From Verrucomicrobiota bacterium (GTDB lineage Bacteria; Verrucomicrobiota; Verrucomicrobiia; Opitutales; Opitutaceae), in assembly GCA_016235555.1 (NCBI GenBank), contig JACRKC010000066.1:1-64000 (forward strand): DNA of 64,000 nucleotides, written 5' to 3'. A model generated the notes under the pieces. It ran no database searches and had not been told where the DNA came from. It saw only the letters and a program-made list of their open reading frames with translations. Within the stretch, counting starts at the first letter, position 1, and every line of letters starts with the position of its first letter. A program made the position numbers and the translations under genes. Of the stretch, positions 23,706 through 33,204 are shown in pieces.

Positions 23706-25994
23706 TCAAAAGCGCAGGGCCGTGCTGAGTTTCCACTGCGCGCCGGCCGGCCAGAACGCGTTGTCGGTGAGAATCTGCTGGCCGAAAATGTCGGTGACGG
23801 CGAGGTGCAGGCTGAGGGTTTTATTGCCGCGAACCTTCCACGCATAGGCCATCATGCCGCCCCAATAGCTGTTCGCCGGGAGGTAGACCGTGGTGGTCGT
23901 CGCACTCGTGCTGTAGATGCGGACATTCTCCGTCGAGTAGTAGTAGGTCAGGCCGGCGCGCAGACCCTTGAGCAGCCGGCCCGAAAACGCGTAGGTGGCG
24001 GCGACGCTGCCTTTGCGGGCGGGGCCGCTGTTGGCGACGCGCTGGCCGACATTGGCGGGGGCCGCGCGGTTCTGCACGGTGCGGGCGTCGAGCCACCCCA
24101 TGTTGCCAATGAGCGAGAGGTTCGTCGTGAGCTTGCCGCTCACATCGAGGCCGATGCCGCGCGAGCGCGTGCTGCCGCCGGGGGCGAGGGCGGGGAGGAG
24201 CGGATTCGTGCCGCCGGGATTGTCGGGGTTGCTCGTGGTCTCGTTTTCCTGGCGCGCCGTGAAAGCGGCGGCGGAGTAGGAAAAGCTGCCGTGCAGGAGC
24301 ACGCCCTTGAAGCCAAGCTCTCCGCCGGTGGCCTCGGTGTTGCCGTAGACGTCGCCGGTGTTGGTGTCGACCGACGGGTTGGGGTCGAACGAGCTACCGT
24401 AGCTGCCGTAGGCGACGAGCTTCTCGCCGGCGAGCTTGTAGCTGAGGCCGACCGAGTAGGTGGTGTATTTCTTGTCGGAAGTGGCGTCGCGGAGTGTGGC
24501 GCGCGTGCTGAGCGGTTGCTTGCGGTGGATGGTGTAGGTGTCGGCGCGGCCGGTGGCCATCAGGACGAGACGTTCGTCGGCGAACGAGGCCATGTGATTG
24601 TAGAACACGCCGAGCTCCTCGTTGTAGAGATTGAAGGTCGAGCCATCGACCATCGGCCACGTGTCGACGAACGTCGGCTGTCCGGCGCGGACGAGAAAGT
24701 CCGGGTCGAAGGGGCTGGGTTTCTGCCACGCCGCGAGAGTGACACCCGGCGGCAGCAACGCGGTGATCGCCGCGGCGTTGGTCAGGTTCCAGGTCTTTTG
24801 TTTCTGGCCGAGGTAAATCCAGTCGAAGCCGACGTGCGACTGGTGGACGACGCCGCCGGTCTTGAACTTGCCGGCGAAATCGACCTGCGCGCCGTCCTGC
24901 TCGTAGACGAACTCCTGGTGATAAGGGGAGCGGGAGCCGGTCCAGTTGTTGGTGACGAAACTCCAGTTGCCGAGGCTCGTGGGGCCGAAGCGGCGGAAGT
25001 GGCGGTTGGTGTTGGAGAGGTTGGCCTGGACGGACCACACCTGGTTGAAGCGATGCTGAAAGGTGAGGTAGCTCGAATTGTTGTAGCGCTGGTAGCGGTT
25101 GTAGGGGCCGGCCTGGTTGAAACGCGTGAGACGCTCGCCGTAGCCGGGATATTGATCCTCGGGGATGGTGTAGACGAGGCCTTGCGTGCGGTTGCTGCGA
25201 TCGACCCAGCGGGTGAAGACCACGAAGGGGTTGGCGTTGCGCTGCGTGAAGGCGAACTCGAGGTTGACCGAGGTGTTGGCGTTGAACTTGTAGATCAGGC
25301 CGCCGCTGAGATCGAGGGTGCGGTTATACCACCAGTCGGTCGGGCGGTTGAAATCGTAGTAGGTGCCGTCGAGGCGGTAGAACACGTTCTTCGTGATCGG
25401 GCCGGTGGTGCTCCCACTGACACGCTTGTAGTGGTTGTCGCCGCCGATCACTTCGAGCGACGACTCGGCGCGGGCCTTCGGCTTTTTCGTGATGAAATTG
25501 ATCACGCCGCCCGGCGCGGTCGCGCCGTAGACGCCGGCGGAGGGGCCTTTGAGCACTTCGACACGATCGACGTTGTTGGAATCGGGCTGCTGGATGATCG
25601 AAAAGCCGTTGCGAAATTGCGGCATGCCGAAACCGCGGAGGCGCGAGCCGCCGTTGCCGGCGCCGGCCGCGTCGGCGGGTTTCACGTTGCTGACGAAGCC
25701 GTTGAGCTCGTCGAAATCGAACAGCATGAAATCGTTGAAGAACTCGCTCGGGAGCGACTGCACGGAGAACGGCAGATCGAGGAGCTTCGCCGCGGTGCGG
25801 GTGCCGGAGGTCGTCTCGGTGGCGAGGTAGCTGTTATCCTGGTTGGTCTCGACACGGAACTCGGGCAGTGTGACCGGTTGGTCGGCCGCAACGGCAGGCG
25901 ACGGCCGGGCGGTCTGGGCGGCGGCGAACGGGGAAAGCACGAGCAACGCAGACAAAGCAGCGGCGGCGGGACGGACGGTCACGGGAGGATTCAT
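23706..25994 (-). CDS. TonB-dependent outer-membrane receptor
   Basis: A 762-residue receptor. A signal peptide (to AAAQ) is followed by a plug domain at about 55-175: a degenerate TonB-box region VTLPEFRVETNQ, then PFSVQSLPSEFFNDFMLFDF, GSRLRGFGMPQFRNGF, VEVLKGPSAGVYGATAPGGV and INFITKKP. A 22-stranded barrel ends in aromatic KLSTALRF, the outer-membrane insertion signature. The plug resembles FhuE/FpvA-type receptors more than SusC types. It is convergent with the ytf operon (19 bp between stops) and follows the neighbouring PA14/toroid gene on the same strand. The substrate is unknown; an oligosaccharide or siderophore are both possible. Confidence 0.9.
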   Translation of the reverse strand: MNPPVTVRPAAAALSALLVLSPFAAAQTARPSPAVAADQPVTLPEFRVETNQDNSYLATETTSGTRTAAKLLDLPFSVQSLPSEFFNDFMLFDFDELNGFVSNVKPADAAGAGNGGSRLRGFGMPQFRNGFSIIQQPDSNNVDRVEVLKGPSAGVYGATAPGGVINFITKKPKARAESSLEVIGGDNHYKRVSGSTTGPITKNVFYRLDGTYYDFNRPTDWWYNRTLDLSGGLIYKFNANTSVNLEFAFTQRNANPFVVFTRWVDRSNRTQGLVYTIPEDQYPGYGERLTRFNQAGPYNRYQRYNNSSYLTFQHRFNQVWSVQANLSNTNRHFRRFGPTSLGNWSFVTNNWTGSRSPYHQEFVYEQDGAQVDFAGKFKTGGVVHQSHVGFDWIYLGQKQKTWNLTNAAAITALLPPGVTLAAWQKPSPFDPDFLVRAGQPTFVDTWPMVDGSTFNLYNEELGVFYNHMASFADERLVLMATGRADTYTIHRKQPLSTRATLRDATSDKKYTTYSVGLSYKLAGEKLVAYGSYGSSFDPNPSVDTNTGDVYGNTEATGGELGFKGVLLHGSFSYSAAAFTARQENETTSNPDNPGGTNPLLPALAPGGSTRSRGIGLDVSGKLTTNLSLIGNMGWLDARTVQNRAAPANVGQRVANSGPARKGSVAATYAFSGRLLKGLRAGLTYYYSTENVRIYSTSATTTTVYLPANSYWGGMMAYAWKVRGNKTLSLHLAVTDIFGQQILTDNAFWPAGAQWKLSTALRF

Positions 25995-26121
25995 GGCGAG
26001 GCGGAGGGCTTGGGTTTGGGCAACGACCGCCGGGGGTCATCGGCCGGCGGGGGTCCGGGACGGCGCCAGTCGGAGGCGCCGTGGACCCGCGCTCAACGCC
26101 GCGGTTGGTCCACCGTTGACT

Positions 26122-26288
26122 TACTCCGGAGCTTGCTCGGCTTGGTTGGAAACGGGGGTAGGTGGAAAATTCCGGGGAGCGCCTGCGTCTCGGCACCCGA
26201 GACGGGTGCGCTCCCCGAGCCGAGGTGAAATTGCGCGATGCATTGGCTTTGATCAAATGCCCCGGGGCTTGCCCGGGGATGTTTACTT
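26122..26288 (+). repeat. Composite palindromic repeat, copy A (replaced centre)
   Basis: It shares both flanks with copies B-E: the CTTGGTTGG segment at one end and the CCCGGGG-type hairpin (26260-26278) followed by GATGTTTACT at the other. The centre is different. Instead of the GAGCGCCAGCGAG palindrome it has nested hairpins: 9-bp arms 26174-26182/26208-26216 and 8-bp perfect arms 26186-26193/26197-26204. It lies in the 538-bp gap 25995-26532, where I see no gene. Confidence 0.75.
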
Positions 26289-26532
26289 CGCTGCCTCTTA
26301 CGCGCGATCCGCGCCCTGCCCGGCGCAGAAGTATACGATGCCCGGCAGCACCTGAATGACGAAGCCTACGCTGCGTTCGACTACAAGGGAGTGAAATCTG
26401 AAGTCCAAACGCCGCTTTCAGCTTTTTGGATCGACTGCCCACTTGGTTGTCCTGCGGTTGTTTTCGAAGAAGTGGTCCAACACCTTGAGCGGTTTCCGGT
26501 GCGTTGGTGGCATTGCATCATTTGAACGAAAT

Positions 26533-29500
26533 TCACGACCGTAGCGGGACGGAGAGTTCGGCCAGGTCGAGTTTCCCACTGACAGTTTCCGTCTCCACGT
26601 GACAGCGGAACGCCTTCGCGCCGTCGGGCACTGGGATCGTGAACTCGTAGGGAAACTCCGCGCACTCGAAGCGCTGCGGGCCGGTGCCGAAGTCGGCGGT
26701 GCAGGTGGCGTGCTTCACTTGCTCGGGGCCGGCTTTCAGCCACACGTGCACGCTTGTCAGGCCGCGGCCGAAACGGAGCGCGGTCGCGGTCACCTCGCCG
26801 AAGGAGGTTTTCACTTTCTGCGACGAACCTGCCGGCAGCGGCGGCGTCGCGGGATCGAGGACGGCGTCTTGGATTTCGGTCGTGCACGCGGCGCCGTCGA
26901 TCGCGAGGGCGACAAGGCCCTTGGCGGGCACGGTGATTTTGGCGCGACCGTCGGTCACGGTGAGCGCGGGGCCGGGCTGGTTGTTCGTCCACGTGCGGGC
27001 GGAGTGGGCGCCAGCGAGCGCGACACGCGCGGGATCGACGGTGACGATGGCGGTGACTTCCCGCGGGGCTTGGTTGGAGAAGGCGAGGTAGAGCCGGCCG
27101 GTGCCGCGGGCGGCGACGTAGTTGAGTTGCACCGTGTCGGCGGTCACGAGGCGTTTCGGCAGCCAGAGATACGCGCCGGTGTCGCCGTAGAATTTTCCCG
27201 GGCGTGCGCCGAAGACCTTGTTGCGGAAATAGGCGCCGGTGTTGGTGTATTCGGAGGGAAAGTCGATCAACGCATCGGAGCGCGCGTAGATGTCGGAGAC
27301 GAGGAAATCGACGAGGAACGCCGTCATCGGCAGCGGGTGGTTGTAGTGTGCGGAGGTGAATTTCTTGATCTCCTCGAAGGGGCGGAGCGGGTAGTCGGCC
27401 TGCTGGTGGAGCGTGGTGTAGCCGTTGCGGTAGGCGTAGCTCGGGTAGTTGGCGTAGCGGCCGACGACGGCGCTGCGCGCGATGTCCGAGAAAAACGGCT
27501 CGGCGGCGTCGCGCGCGAGGCGGGCGAACCAGCCGGCGTAGGGCGCGTTGAAGATGCCGCGGTGGCTGTGCGCGGTGGCGGCACCCTCGGGCGTGAGGCC
27601 GTTGGCGGCGACGCGCCACGCGGGCACGATCTCCTCGGGCACGGGCTGGTTGTGGTAGCGGCCGCCGGGGTTGGCGGTGAACGGTGTGTCGGGAATCACC
27701 GGCACCAGGTAGACGTAGGCGGCGAACTCCTGCGCGCCCTCGACGGCCGCGCGCAGGTAGCGTGGGTCGTCGGTGTCGGCATGCAATTCGTAGAGCAGGT
27801 CGAAGGCTGCGGCCAGCTCCGGCCAGACCGAGCTGCCGAGGTCGCCGAAATTTTCCGCGGGCCGATCGATGCGGAGCGCGAGGTAGCGATCGGCGGCGGC
27901 GCAGGCGTGGTCGAGCGAACGACGGTCGCCGGTGAGGCGGTAGTTCACAAGGTGTGTGGTGAGCGCGTTGCGCGTGACCCAGATCTCGTTGCGGCGCGGC
28001 GGCGGCGGCTCCTTGCCGGTCTCGGCGCCCGCCGAGTCGCGTGCGAAGAGCTCGCGGATCACCGTCGTGCGGCCGCCGGTGAGCCGGTAGACGGCCGTGA
28101 GGTCGCACGCGTTGTTGACGTGGCCGCCGATGAATTTCGGCTCGGCGAATTTCGTCGAGACCGTGTTGCGCGAGAGGAAATATTCCAGTGTGGGCCGCGA
28201 GCGGCGTTCGAGGAATTCGGCGCGGTCGAACACGAGCGCGAGCGAGAGCGCGTCGGCCGCGGACTGCTGGCGGCCGGCGCCGGGGCCGCCGTCGTTCTGG
28301 TAGCCCCAGGTTTTGTAGCGCGGATACCAGTAGGAGAACCGGTCGGTGAGGACGTAGTCGGCCATGTTCTCGATCGTGGTGTTGAGCGAGCGGAGGGCGT
28401 TTTCGCGGTAGTCGCGGAAACCGTAGAGCGAGCGTGCGAGGTGCTTGAAGGCGTCGAACCACCCGCCGCGCCGCACCGCGAGCCGCACGGCGAACGTGTA
28501 GCTGCCGCCCGCGGCGATCGCGGAGTCGGGGCCGCCGAGCACGGGCGCGAAGAGCTGCGGCTGCGCCTCGCCGGCGGCGTTGCGCACGAGCACGCCGAAA
28601 CGGGAGTTCTCGTTCGTCGGCATGCGGAACGGCATCTCGCGTGCGTCGGCGCCGACGCCGACGGTGTTGCCGCCGAGACCGGCGAGCGTGAACGGAATCG
28701 GGCACTCGAACTCCTTCGTCAGATAGGCGCGGTTGGGAAACCGCCGCTCCTGCCACACGAGCGGCTGCCAGATCCAGTCGGCGCCCGCCATCGGCTGCGT
28801 GGGCGCGCCGACGTAACCGAGGGAGAATTGTCCGGCGGATTTCGCAGCGAGGCGCATCGTGACGAGCGGCTCGGTGCCGTCGGCCGGGAGCGTGATCTCC
28901 GCGCTGATCGTGTAGTCGGGCTGCGGGGCGAACTGCCACGCGAGCGCGGCGCCGCGCCGCTCGACGGCGGTTGCACGCAGGCGCGTGCGCGGATGGGCCG
29001 CGGTGAGAAAATCGGGCTCCTTGTCCCACGTGGGGACGAGGTAGTTGGTGTCGCCCACCGGTCCATCGTCGAGGTAGTGCGAGCCTTTTGGGTCGAGCTT
29101 GATCTCGTGCCCGCGAGGCTGAAACACGACCGCGAACTCGGGTGCGAACACTGCGCTTGCCCCCGTGGCCTTTTCGGTGACGACGAACGCACCATCGGCG
29201 CGCGAGTCGAGTGTGTAGGTGGCGTTGGCGAGCTGCGCGGGCGCGCCGATCGCGGTGCCGGCGGCGGGGCCGGCAATGGCCTCGCGCCGGACCGCGGCGG
29301 TGACGGCCGCGCCTTCGACGGCGCGCCACTCGACGGCGATTTCGCCGCGGCCGGTGAGATTGATGAACTCGACCACGAGTTCGTAGGGTTTGCCCTTGGT
29401 CAGAGTGAGTTTGGTGGTGGCGCGCTCGGCGAAGTTCGTCGCGGCGGCGGAGCGGTTGAGCAGCATGCGGCCGTCGAGCTTGAGTTGCGCCGACGCCGTC

Positions 29501-29805
29501 GAGCGGAGCGACAGCGTGAACTCGCCGCTCACCACCGGCATGACGGTCGCCGACCAGCGCGCAGCGTAGCTCGTGAGTCCGCCGGGCGGCGGCTGGCGCC
29601 CGATTTCGTTTTCGAGCCGCGACGCCACCGGATCGGCGGCGAAGTCGGTGCCGCGGAAATACTCGGCGAGAAATGCGCGGTCGCCTTCCTTCATGTGGAC
29701 TTCGCCGAGCGGGCCGGCGGCGAGCGGGGCGAACGGGAGCTCAGCGGAACGGGCGCCGGCAAGGGCGGCGAACGCGCCAAGGAAGGCGAGGAGGCGCGGT
29801 TTCAT
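26533..29805 (-). CDS. Very large secreted PA14/alpha-toroid protein
   Basis: A 1090-residue secreted protein, family not named with confidence. A signal peptide ends near residue 20. Residues 35-160 are PA14-like (FLAEYFRGTDF, ATVMPVVSGEFTLSLRS, KPYELVVEFINLTGRGEIAV). After a beta-sandwich region, residues about 480-900 look like an (alpha/alpha) toroid with repeated helix pairs (LTTHLVNYRLTGDRRSLDHA). It ends in beta-sandwich domains. The central part is clearly paralogous to the protein at 39137-42076; both have YNHP/YNHI-type segments, YPLRPFEEIKKF or YPLRPFKELS, and FYGDTGAYLWLP or FFGRDDAVLWLP. A polysaccharide lyase or hydrolase role is inferred from the fold and locus. Confidence 0.7.
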   Translation of the reverse strand: MKPRLLAFLGAFAALAGARSAELPFAPLAAGPLGEVHMKEGDRAFLAEYFRGTDFAADPVASRLENEIGRQPPPGGLTSYAARWSATVMPVVSGEFTLSLRSTASAQLKLDGRMLLNRSAAATNFAERATTKLTLTKGKPYELVVEFINLTGRGEIAVEWRAVEGAAVTAAVRREAIAGPAAGTAIGAPAQLANATYTLDSRADGAFVVTEKATGASAVFAPEFAVVFQPRGHEIKLDPKGSHYLDDGPVGDTNYLVPTWDKEPDFLTAAHPRTRLRATAVERRGAALAWQFAPQPDYTISAEITLPADGTEPLVTMRLAAKSAGQFSLGYVGAPTQPMAGADWIWQPLVWQERRFPNRAYLTKEFECPIPFTLAGLGGNTVGVGADAREMPFRMPTNENSRFGVLVRNAAGEAQPQLFAPVLGGPDSAIAAGGSYTFAVRLAVRRGGWFDAFKHLARSLYGFRDYRENALRSLNTTIENMADYVLTDRFSYWYPRYKTWGYQNDGGPGAGRQQSAADALSLALVFDRAEFLERRSRPTLEYFLSRNTVSTKFAEPKFIGGHVNNACDLTAVYRLTGGRTTVIRELFARDSAGAETGKEPPPPRRNEIWVTRNALTTHLVNYRLTGDRRSLDHACAAADRYLALRIDRPAENFGDLGSSVWPELAAAFDLLYELHADTDDPRYLRAAVEGAQEFAAYVYLVPVIPDTPFTANPGGRYHNQPVPEEIVPAWRVAANGLTPEGAATAHSHRGIFNAPYAGWFARLARDAAEPFFSDIARSAVVGRYANYPSYAYRNGYTTLHQQADYPLRPFEEIKKFTSAHYNHPLPMTAFLVDFLVSDIYARSDALIDFPSEYTNTGAYFRNKVFGARPGKFYGDTGAYLWLPKRLVTADTVQLNYVAARGTGRLYLAFSNQAPREVTAIVTVDPARVALAGAHSARTWTNNQPGPALTVTDGRAKITVPAKGLVALAIDGAACTTEIQDAVLDPATPPLPAGSSQKVKTSFGEVTATALRFGRGLTSVHVWLKAGPEQVKHATCTADFGTGPQRFECAEFPYEFTIPVPDGAKAFRCHVETETVSGKLDLAELSVPLRS

Positions 29806-29820
29806 ACTCGTAGGGTCTAA

Positions 29821-29955
29821 TACCCCGGAGCTTGCTCCGGCTTGGTTGGGTAGCGACGAGCGTCGGCTCGCTGGCGCTCGCCGCTACGATGAGTGGTCGA
29901 AGGTCGCATGGTCGGATTGGCCAAATGTCCCGGAGCTTGCCCCGGGGATGTTTAC
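29821..29955 (+). repeat. Composite palindromic repeat, copy B (shortened)
   Basis: Contains CTTGGTTGGGTAGCGACGAGC, GGCTCGCTGGCGCTCGCCGC, CTACGATGAGTGGTCGAAGG and the end GGGGATGTTTAC, shared with copies C-E. The left half of the central palindrome is shortened, and the family's GATACC end is replaced by a CCGGAG-CTTG-CTCCGG hairpin (29825-29840). It lies directly upstream of the PA14/toroid gene, within 20 bp of its start. Confidence 0.85.
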
Positions 29956-29974
29956 GCCGAGCGCGGCTTTGGCT

Positions 29975-31348
29975 TCAGCTCCGCCACACGTGGTCGCCGA
30001 AATTCCAGCCGCGGCGCGCGGGCACGCGCACGAGGTCCTCGGTGTCGCGCACGTTCGCCACGCGCATGGTCTTGGCGTCCCATTCGACATCGCGGTTGAT
30101 GCGTTGCGCGAGCACGCCCACGAGCACGGCCTCGGTGAGGCGGGCGGAGTAGTCGAAGTTGGACCCGGGCGCCGGGCCCTCGCCCTTGATCGCGCGGAGC
30201 CATTCCTGGAACGGGCCGCCGATCACGCGCGGAATCTTTTTCGCGGGGCGGTTTTTCAGGAACTCCTGCCAGTCGGCCTCCGGCAGCAGCAGGCGCGGGC
30301 TGTCGGGCCGGCCGCCGGTCATGAGCGTGCACTTGCTGCCGACCATCATCATACCGGAACCGCCGAGCGATTTCTTGCGGTCCCAGTCGAGCGGCATGGG
30401 CGGGCGCTGGCCGCCGTCATACCAGTGGAGTGCGACGGGCGGGAGCGAGCCGCGGGCCGGAAAGTCGAATTTGAGATGCGACGAGCGGTGGCTGAAACCG
30501 TCGCTGATCGGCTCGAGGTTCACCACGGAGACGCGCGTGGGTTGATCGAGGTCGAGCGACCAGTAGGGCGCGTCGAGCGTGTGGCAGGCCCAGTCGCCGA
30601 GGATGCTCGTCCCGAAGTCCCACCAGCCGCGCCACAGCCGCGGCGCGAATTCGGCGGTGAACGGCCGCTTTTTCGCCGGCCCGAGCCAGCAGTCGAAGTC
30701 GAGCGTCGCCGGGACCGCGAGCGCGGGCGGCGGGAATTTTTCCGGAATGCGGAAGTAATGTCCCTTGGCAAAATCGGGGCCGCTCAACCACGCGTGCACT
30801 TCGCGCACCTCGCCGAGCACGCCGGCCTCGAACCATTCCCTGGCGAGCCGGATGCCCTCGGTGGCATGGCCCTGGTTGCCCATCTGCGTGATGACCTTGA
30901 AGCGGTGCGCGGCGCGGCGGAGCGTGCGCGCCTGCCAGATGTCGTGCGTGAGCGGTTTCTGGACGTAGACGTGCTTGCCCATCTCCATCGCAAGAAACGC
31001 CGCCGGGAAATGCGAGTGATCCGGCGTGGAGACGACGACGGCGTCGATGTCGCGGCGCATTTTCTCGAGCATTTTCCGGTAGTCGCGGAAGCGCGGGACG
31101 CCGGGGTGCTTGGCGTAGTTGCCCGCGGCGGTTTCGTCGTCGACGTCGCAGAACGCGACGTAGTTTTCGCCGAGGCAGCCGGAGAGGGCGGTGCCGCCGA
31201 TGCCGCCGACACCGATGAAGGCGAGGTTGACCTTTTTGCTCGGCGGCGGGCCTTCCTGACCGATGGCGAAGCGCGGCAGGGCGAAGAGCGTCGCTGCGGC
31301 GGTCGAGGTTTTGAGAAACTCGCGGCGGGAGAACGGACGGGGAATCAT
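29975..31348 (-). CDS. Secreted Gfo/Idh/MocA-family oxidoreductase
   Basis: A 457-residue NAD(P)-dependent oxidoreductase. The ATG at 31348 is chosen because it gives a twin-arginine signal (FSRREFLKTS, R8-R9). The Rossmann fold has VNLAFIGVGGIGGTALSG and the later family motif HVYVQKPLTHD, in which Gln replaces the usual Glu of EKP. The C-terminal sheet carries WWDFGTSILGDWACHTLDAP, a common variant in Planctomycetes-Verrucomicrobia enzymes. Export by the Tat route means folded, cofactor-loaded export to the periplasm. Such enzymes remodel sugars or may act as glycosidases by an NAD redox mechanism. It is in a carbohydrate locus next to an esterase gene on the same strand. Confidence 0.88.
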   Translation of the reverse strand: MIPRPFSRREFLKTSTAAATLFALPRFAIGQEGPPPSKKVNLAFIGVGGIGGTALSGCLGENYVAFCDVDDETAAGNYAKHPGVPRFRDYRKMLEKMRRDIDAVVVSTPDHSHFPAAFLAMEMGKHVYVQKPLTHDIWQARTLRRAAHRFKVITQMGNQGHATEGIRLAREWFEAGVLGEVREVHAWLSGPDFAKGHYFRIPEKFPPPALAVPATLDFDCWLGPAKKRPFTAEFAPRLWRGWWDFGTSILGDWACHTLDAPYWSLDLDQPTRVSVVNLEPISDGFSHRSSHLKFDFPARGSLPPVALHWYDGGQRPPMPLDWDRKKSLGGSGMMMVGSKCTLMTGGRPDSPRLLLPEADWQEFLKNRPAKKIPRVIGGPFQEWLRAIKGEGPAPGSNFDYSARLTEAVLVGVLAQRINRDVEWDAKTMRVANVRDTEDLVRVPARRGWNFGDHVWRS

Positions 31349-31502
31349 GGTAGGCGTGAGGTTGAGCGGGGCAACGGGAGGTTTGACGGTTTTGCGGCGC
31401 CAAGGTGACGAGGCGGATGGCAGACGACGGTCGTGAAGCGGTCGCTTCGCCTCACCGGCGCGCAGCAGAGCGCGGCCAACCGGCCGCGCAAGGGCGTCCG
31501 TG

Positions 31503-32810
31503 TCACCGCGGGGCTGAGGTGCGGAGGTAGGCAAGGACCTCGTCGCGCACGCGGGCTTCGTAGTCGGGCCGGCTCACGTGGCCGGTGTCGAGGTGCGGCC
31601 AGAGGTGCTTGGTGGTTTTGATCTGGTTGAAGGCGGCATAGACCCCGGTCGGCGGGCAAATGTGGTCGATGAAACCGACGGTCAGGAACACCTGGGCGCG
31701 GATGCGGGGCGCGAAATTGACGGAGTCGTAGTAGCGCACGGCTTCGACGACACGCGGGTCGGGTTGCGGTGTGCCGTTCGGAATCAGCCGCGGCCAGCCG
31801 TTGATGCGATGCACGGTGATGCCGGTGTGGTCGCAGAAGGTGGGGATCTCGGCGGAAACATACGTCACCCGCGAGTCGAGTGCGCCGGCGGCGATGGCCT
31901 GACCACCGCCCTGGCTGCGTCCCAGCGCCACGAGGTGGCGGCCGTCCCACCCGGGTTGGGCGGCCAGCGTGTCGATGGCGCGGAGCAGCCGGAAGAAAAT
32001 GCCGCGCAGATACATGGTCTCCCGGGATTCGCGGCCTTGGAGATAGTATTCCTTGAGTTCGCCGGCCTGGAGCGCCGCGTAAAACTCGCGCGGCTGGCCG
32101 TTGGGGAGGCCGTTGGCGTTGAAATCGAGGGCGACAAAACCGTCCTGCGCCCATTTCACGGCGGACGCCAGGCGTGACGTGGTGACTCCGGCACCGTGGC
32201 ACAGCGCGATGGCCGGGAGCGATCCGGCCTTCGCGCCCGCCGGACGCGCGAGGTAGCCCGAGAGGCCGCGGCCGACGCCGGTATCGGCCTGCACGTCGAA
32301 ACACTCGATGCCGGCGGCCGGCGATGCGACCGGGGTGAAGCGGAGGCGCGCGGGGGTGGTGGCGAGCTGTTTTTTCTGCGCGGTCCAGAACGCATCGAAG
32401 TCCGCGGGTGCGGCCAGGCTCGGCGCGATGGAGAGCGGATCGATGGCGGCGCCACCGCGCGCAGTGAGTTTGGCCGCGGCGGGCGGCGTGCATTCGACCA
32501 GGCAGTGGAGAAACCCGGGCTCGCTCAGGGAGGCCTCGAGGACGAGGCCCGTGGCGGGGACGGCGGCGACGCCCTCGCGGCCGAGCGGCACGCCGTCCTG
32601 CGTGATGCTCCATTTGGCGTCGGGGACGGTCACGGGTTTTCCGTCGCGCGAGAGAGAAACGGTGAACGCCACCCGATCGCCGCGGCGGTAGGTGTGGTCG
32701 GCGCGGTCGAGGGTGACTTTGAGTTCGTAACCGGCGGCGGCGCTCGGCGCGGCCGCGAAGGCGCGAAGGCCGAGGGCGACGAGGAGGACGAGGCGAAGAA
32801 GCAATGGCAT
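31503..32810 (-). CDS. Secreted acetyl-xylan-esterase-like hydrolase (CE7 type)
   Basis: A 435-residue alpha/beta hydrolase. A signal peptide ends near residue 21, and an extra N-terminal beta-sandwich (residues 25-125) precedes the catalytic domain. The CE7 layout is clear: AIDPLSIAPSLAAPADFDAF, GYLARPAG, a nucleophile elbow GRSQGG with S299, D382 in VGFIDHICPP and H411 in DTGHV. CE7 enzymes remove acetyl groups from oligosaccharides. It probably deacetylates the glycan handled by this locus. It lies upstream of the Gfo/Idh/MocA gene with a 154-bp gap. Confidence 0.88.
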   Translation of the reverse strand: MPLLLRLVLLVALGLRAFAAAPSAAAGYELKVTLDRADHTYRRGDRVAFTVSLSRDGKPVTVPDAKWSITQDGVPLGREGVAAVPATGLVLEASLSEPGFLHCLVECTPPAAAKLTARGGAAIDPLSIAPSLAAPADFDAFWTAQKKQLATTPARLRFTPVASPAAGIECFDVQADTGVGRGLSGYLARPAGAKAGSLPAIALCHGAGVTTSRLASAVKWAQDGFVALDFNANGLPNGQPREFYAALQAGELKEYYLQGRESRETMYLRGIFFRLLRAIDTLAAQPGWDGRHLVALGRSQGGGQAIAAGALDSRVTYVSAEIPTFCDHTGITVHRINGWPRLIPNGTPQPDPRVVEAVRYYDSVNFAPRIRAQVFLTVGFIDHICPPTGVYAAFNQIKTTKHLWPHLDTGHVSRPDYEARVRDEVLAYLRTSAPR

Positions 32811-32927
32811 GGTCAGCGGGCGGGGAAACGGTCAGAGGCTGGCCGGCGCATCGGTGGTGCGGAGGGTCGGGAGCAGCAGGACGGCCGGGGTGAAGACGAA
32901 AACCGCGCGCACGGGGTTCATTCTCAT

Positions 32928-33115
32928 TGGGTTCGATACCGCGAAGCCCTGGTCGCCTGCGGCGCCGCCACAGGCGGGTAAACTTGCTTCGGCTTGGTTG
33001 GTGTAGCGACGAGCGCCAGCGAGTCGAAGAGCGTCGGCTCGCTGGCGCTCGCCGCTACGATGAGTGGTCGAAGGTTGCGTGGTGGGATTGGTCAAACGCC
33101 CCGGGGATGTTTACT
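32928..33115 (+). repeat. Composite palindromic repeat, copy C
   Basis: Full-length at the GATACC end: TGGGTTCGATACCGCGAAGC, then GCCTGCGGCGCCGCCACAGG, the GCGCCAGCGAG/CTCGCTGGCGC central palindrome and GATGAGTGGTCGAAGGTTGC. The first 66 bases match copies D and E nearly perfectly. The final CCCCGGGG hairpin has lost one arm but GATGTTTACT is kept. It lies between the esterase start and the 3' end of the second TonB receptor. Confidence 0.9.
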
Positions 33116-33204
33116 GGGTGCGCGCAGTGGAGCGCACGCGGCGGCGCGTGGAAAGCGCCGCCGCGGTCAATCGTTGACGGGCCGCGCCGGGCCGACGGCC
33201 GGCG

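Noticed and set aside
26599-29820. Plus-strand open frame of about 1070 codons antisense to the PA14/toroid gene
   Set aside because: Gly/Glu/Val-rich translation with no domain, signal peptide or continuity; typical antisense artefact of a GC-rich gene. The minus-strand product has a signal peptide and a clear paralogue.
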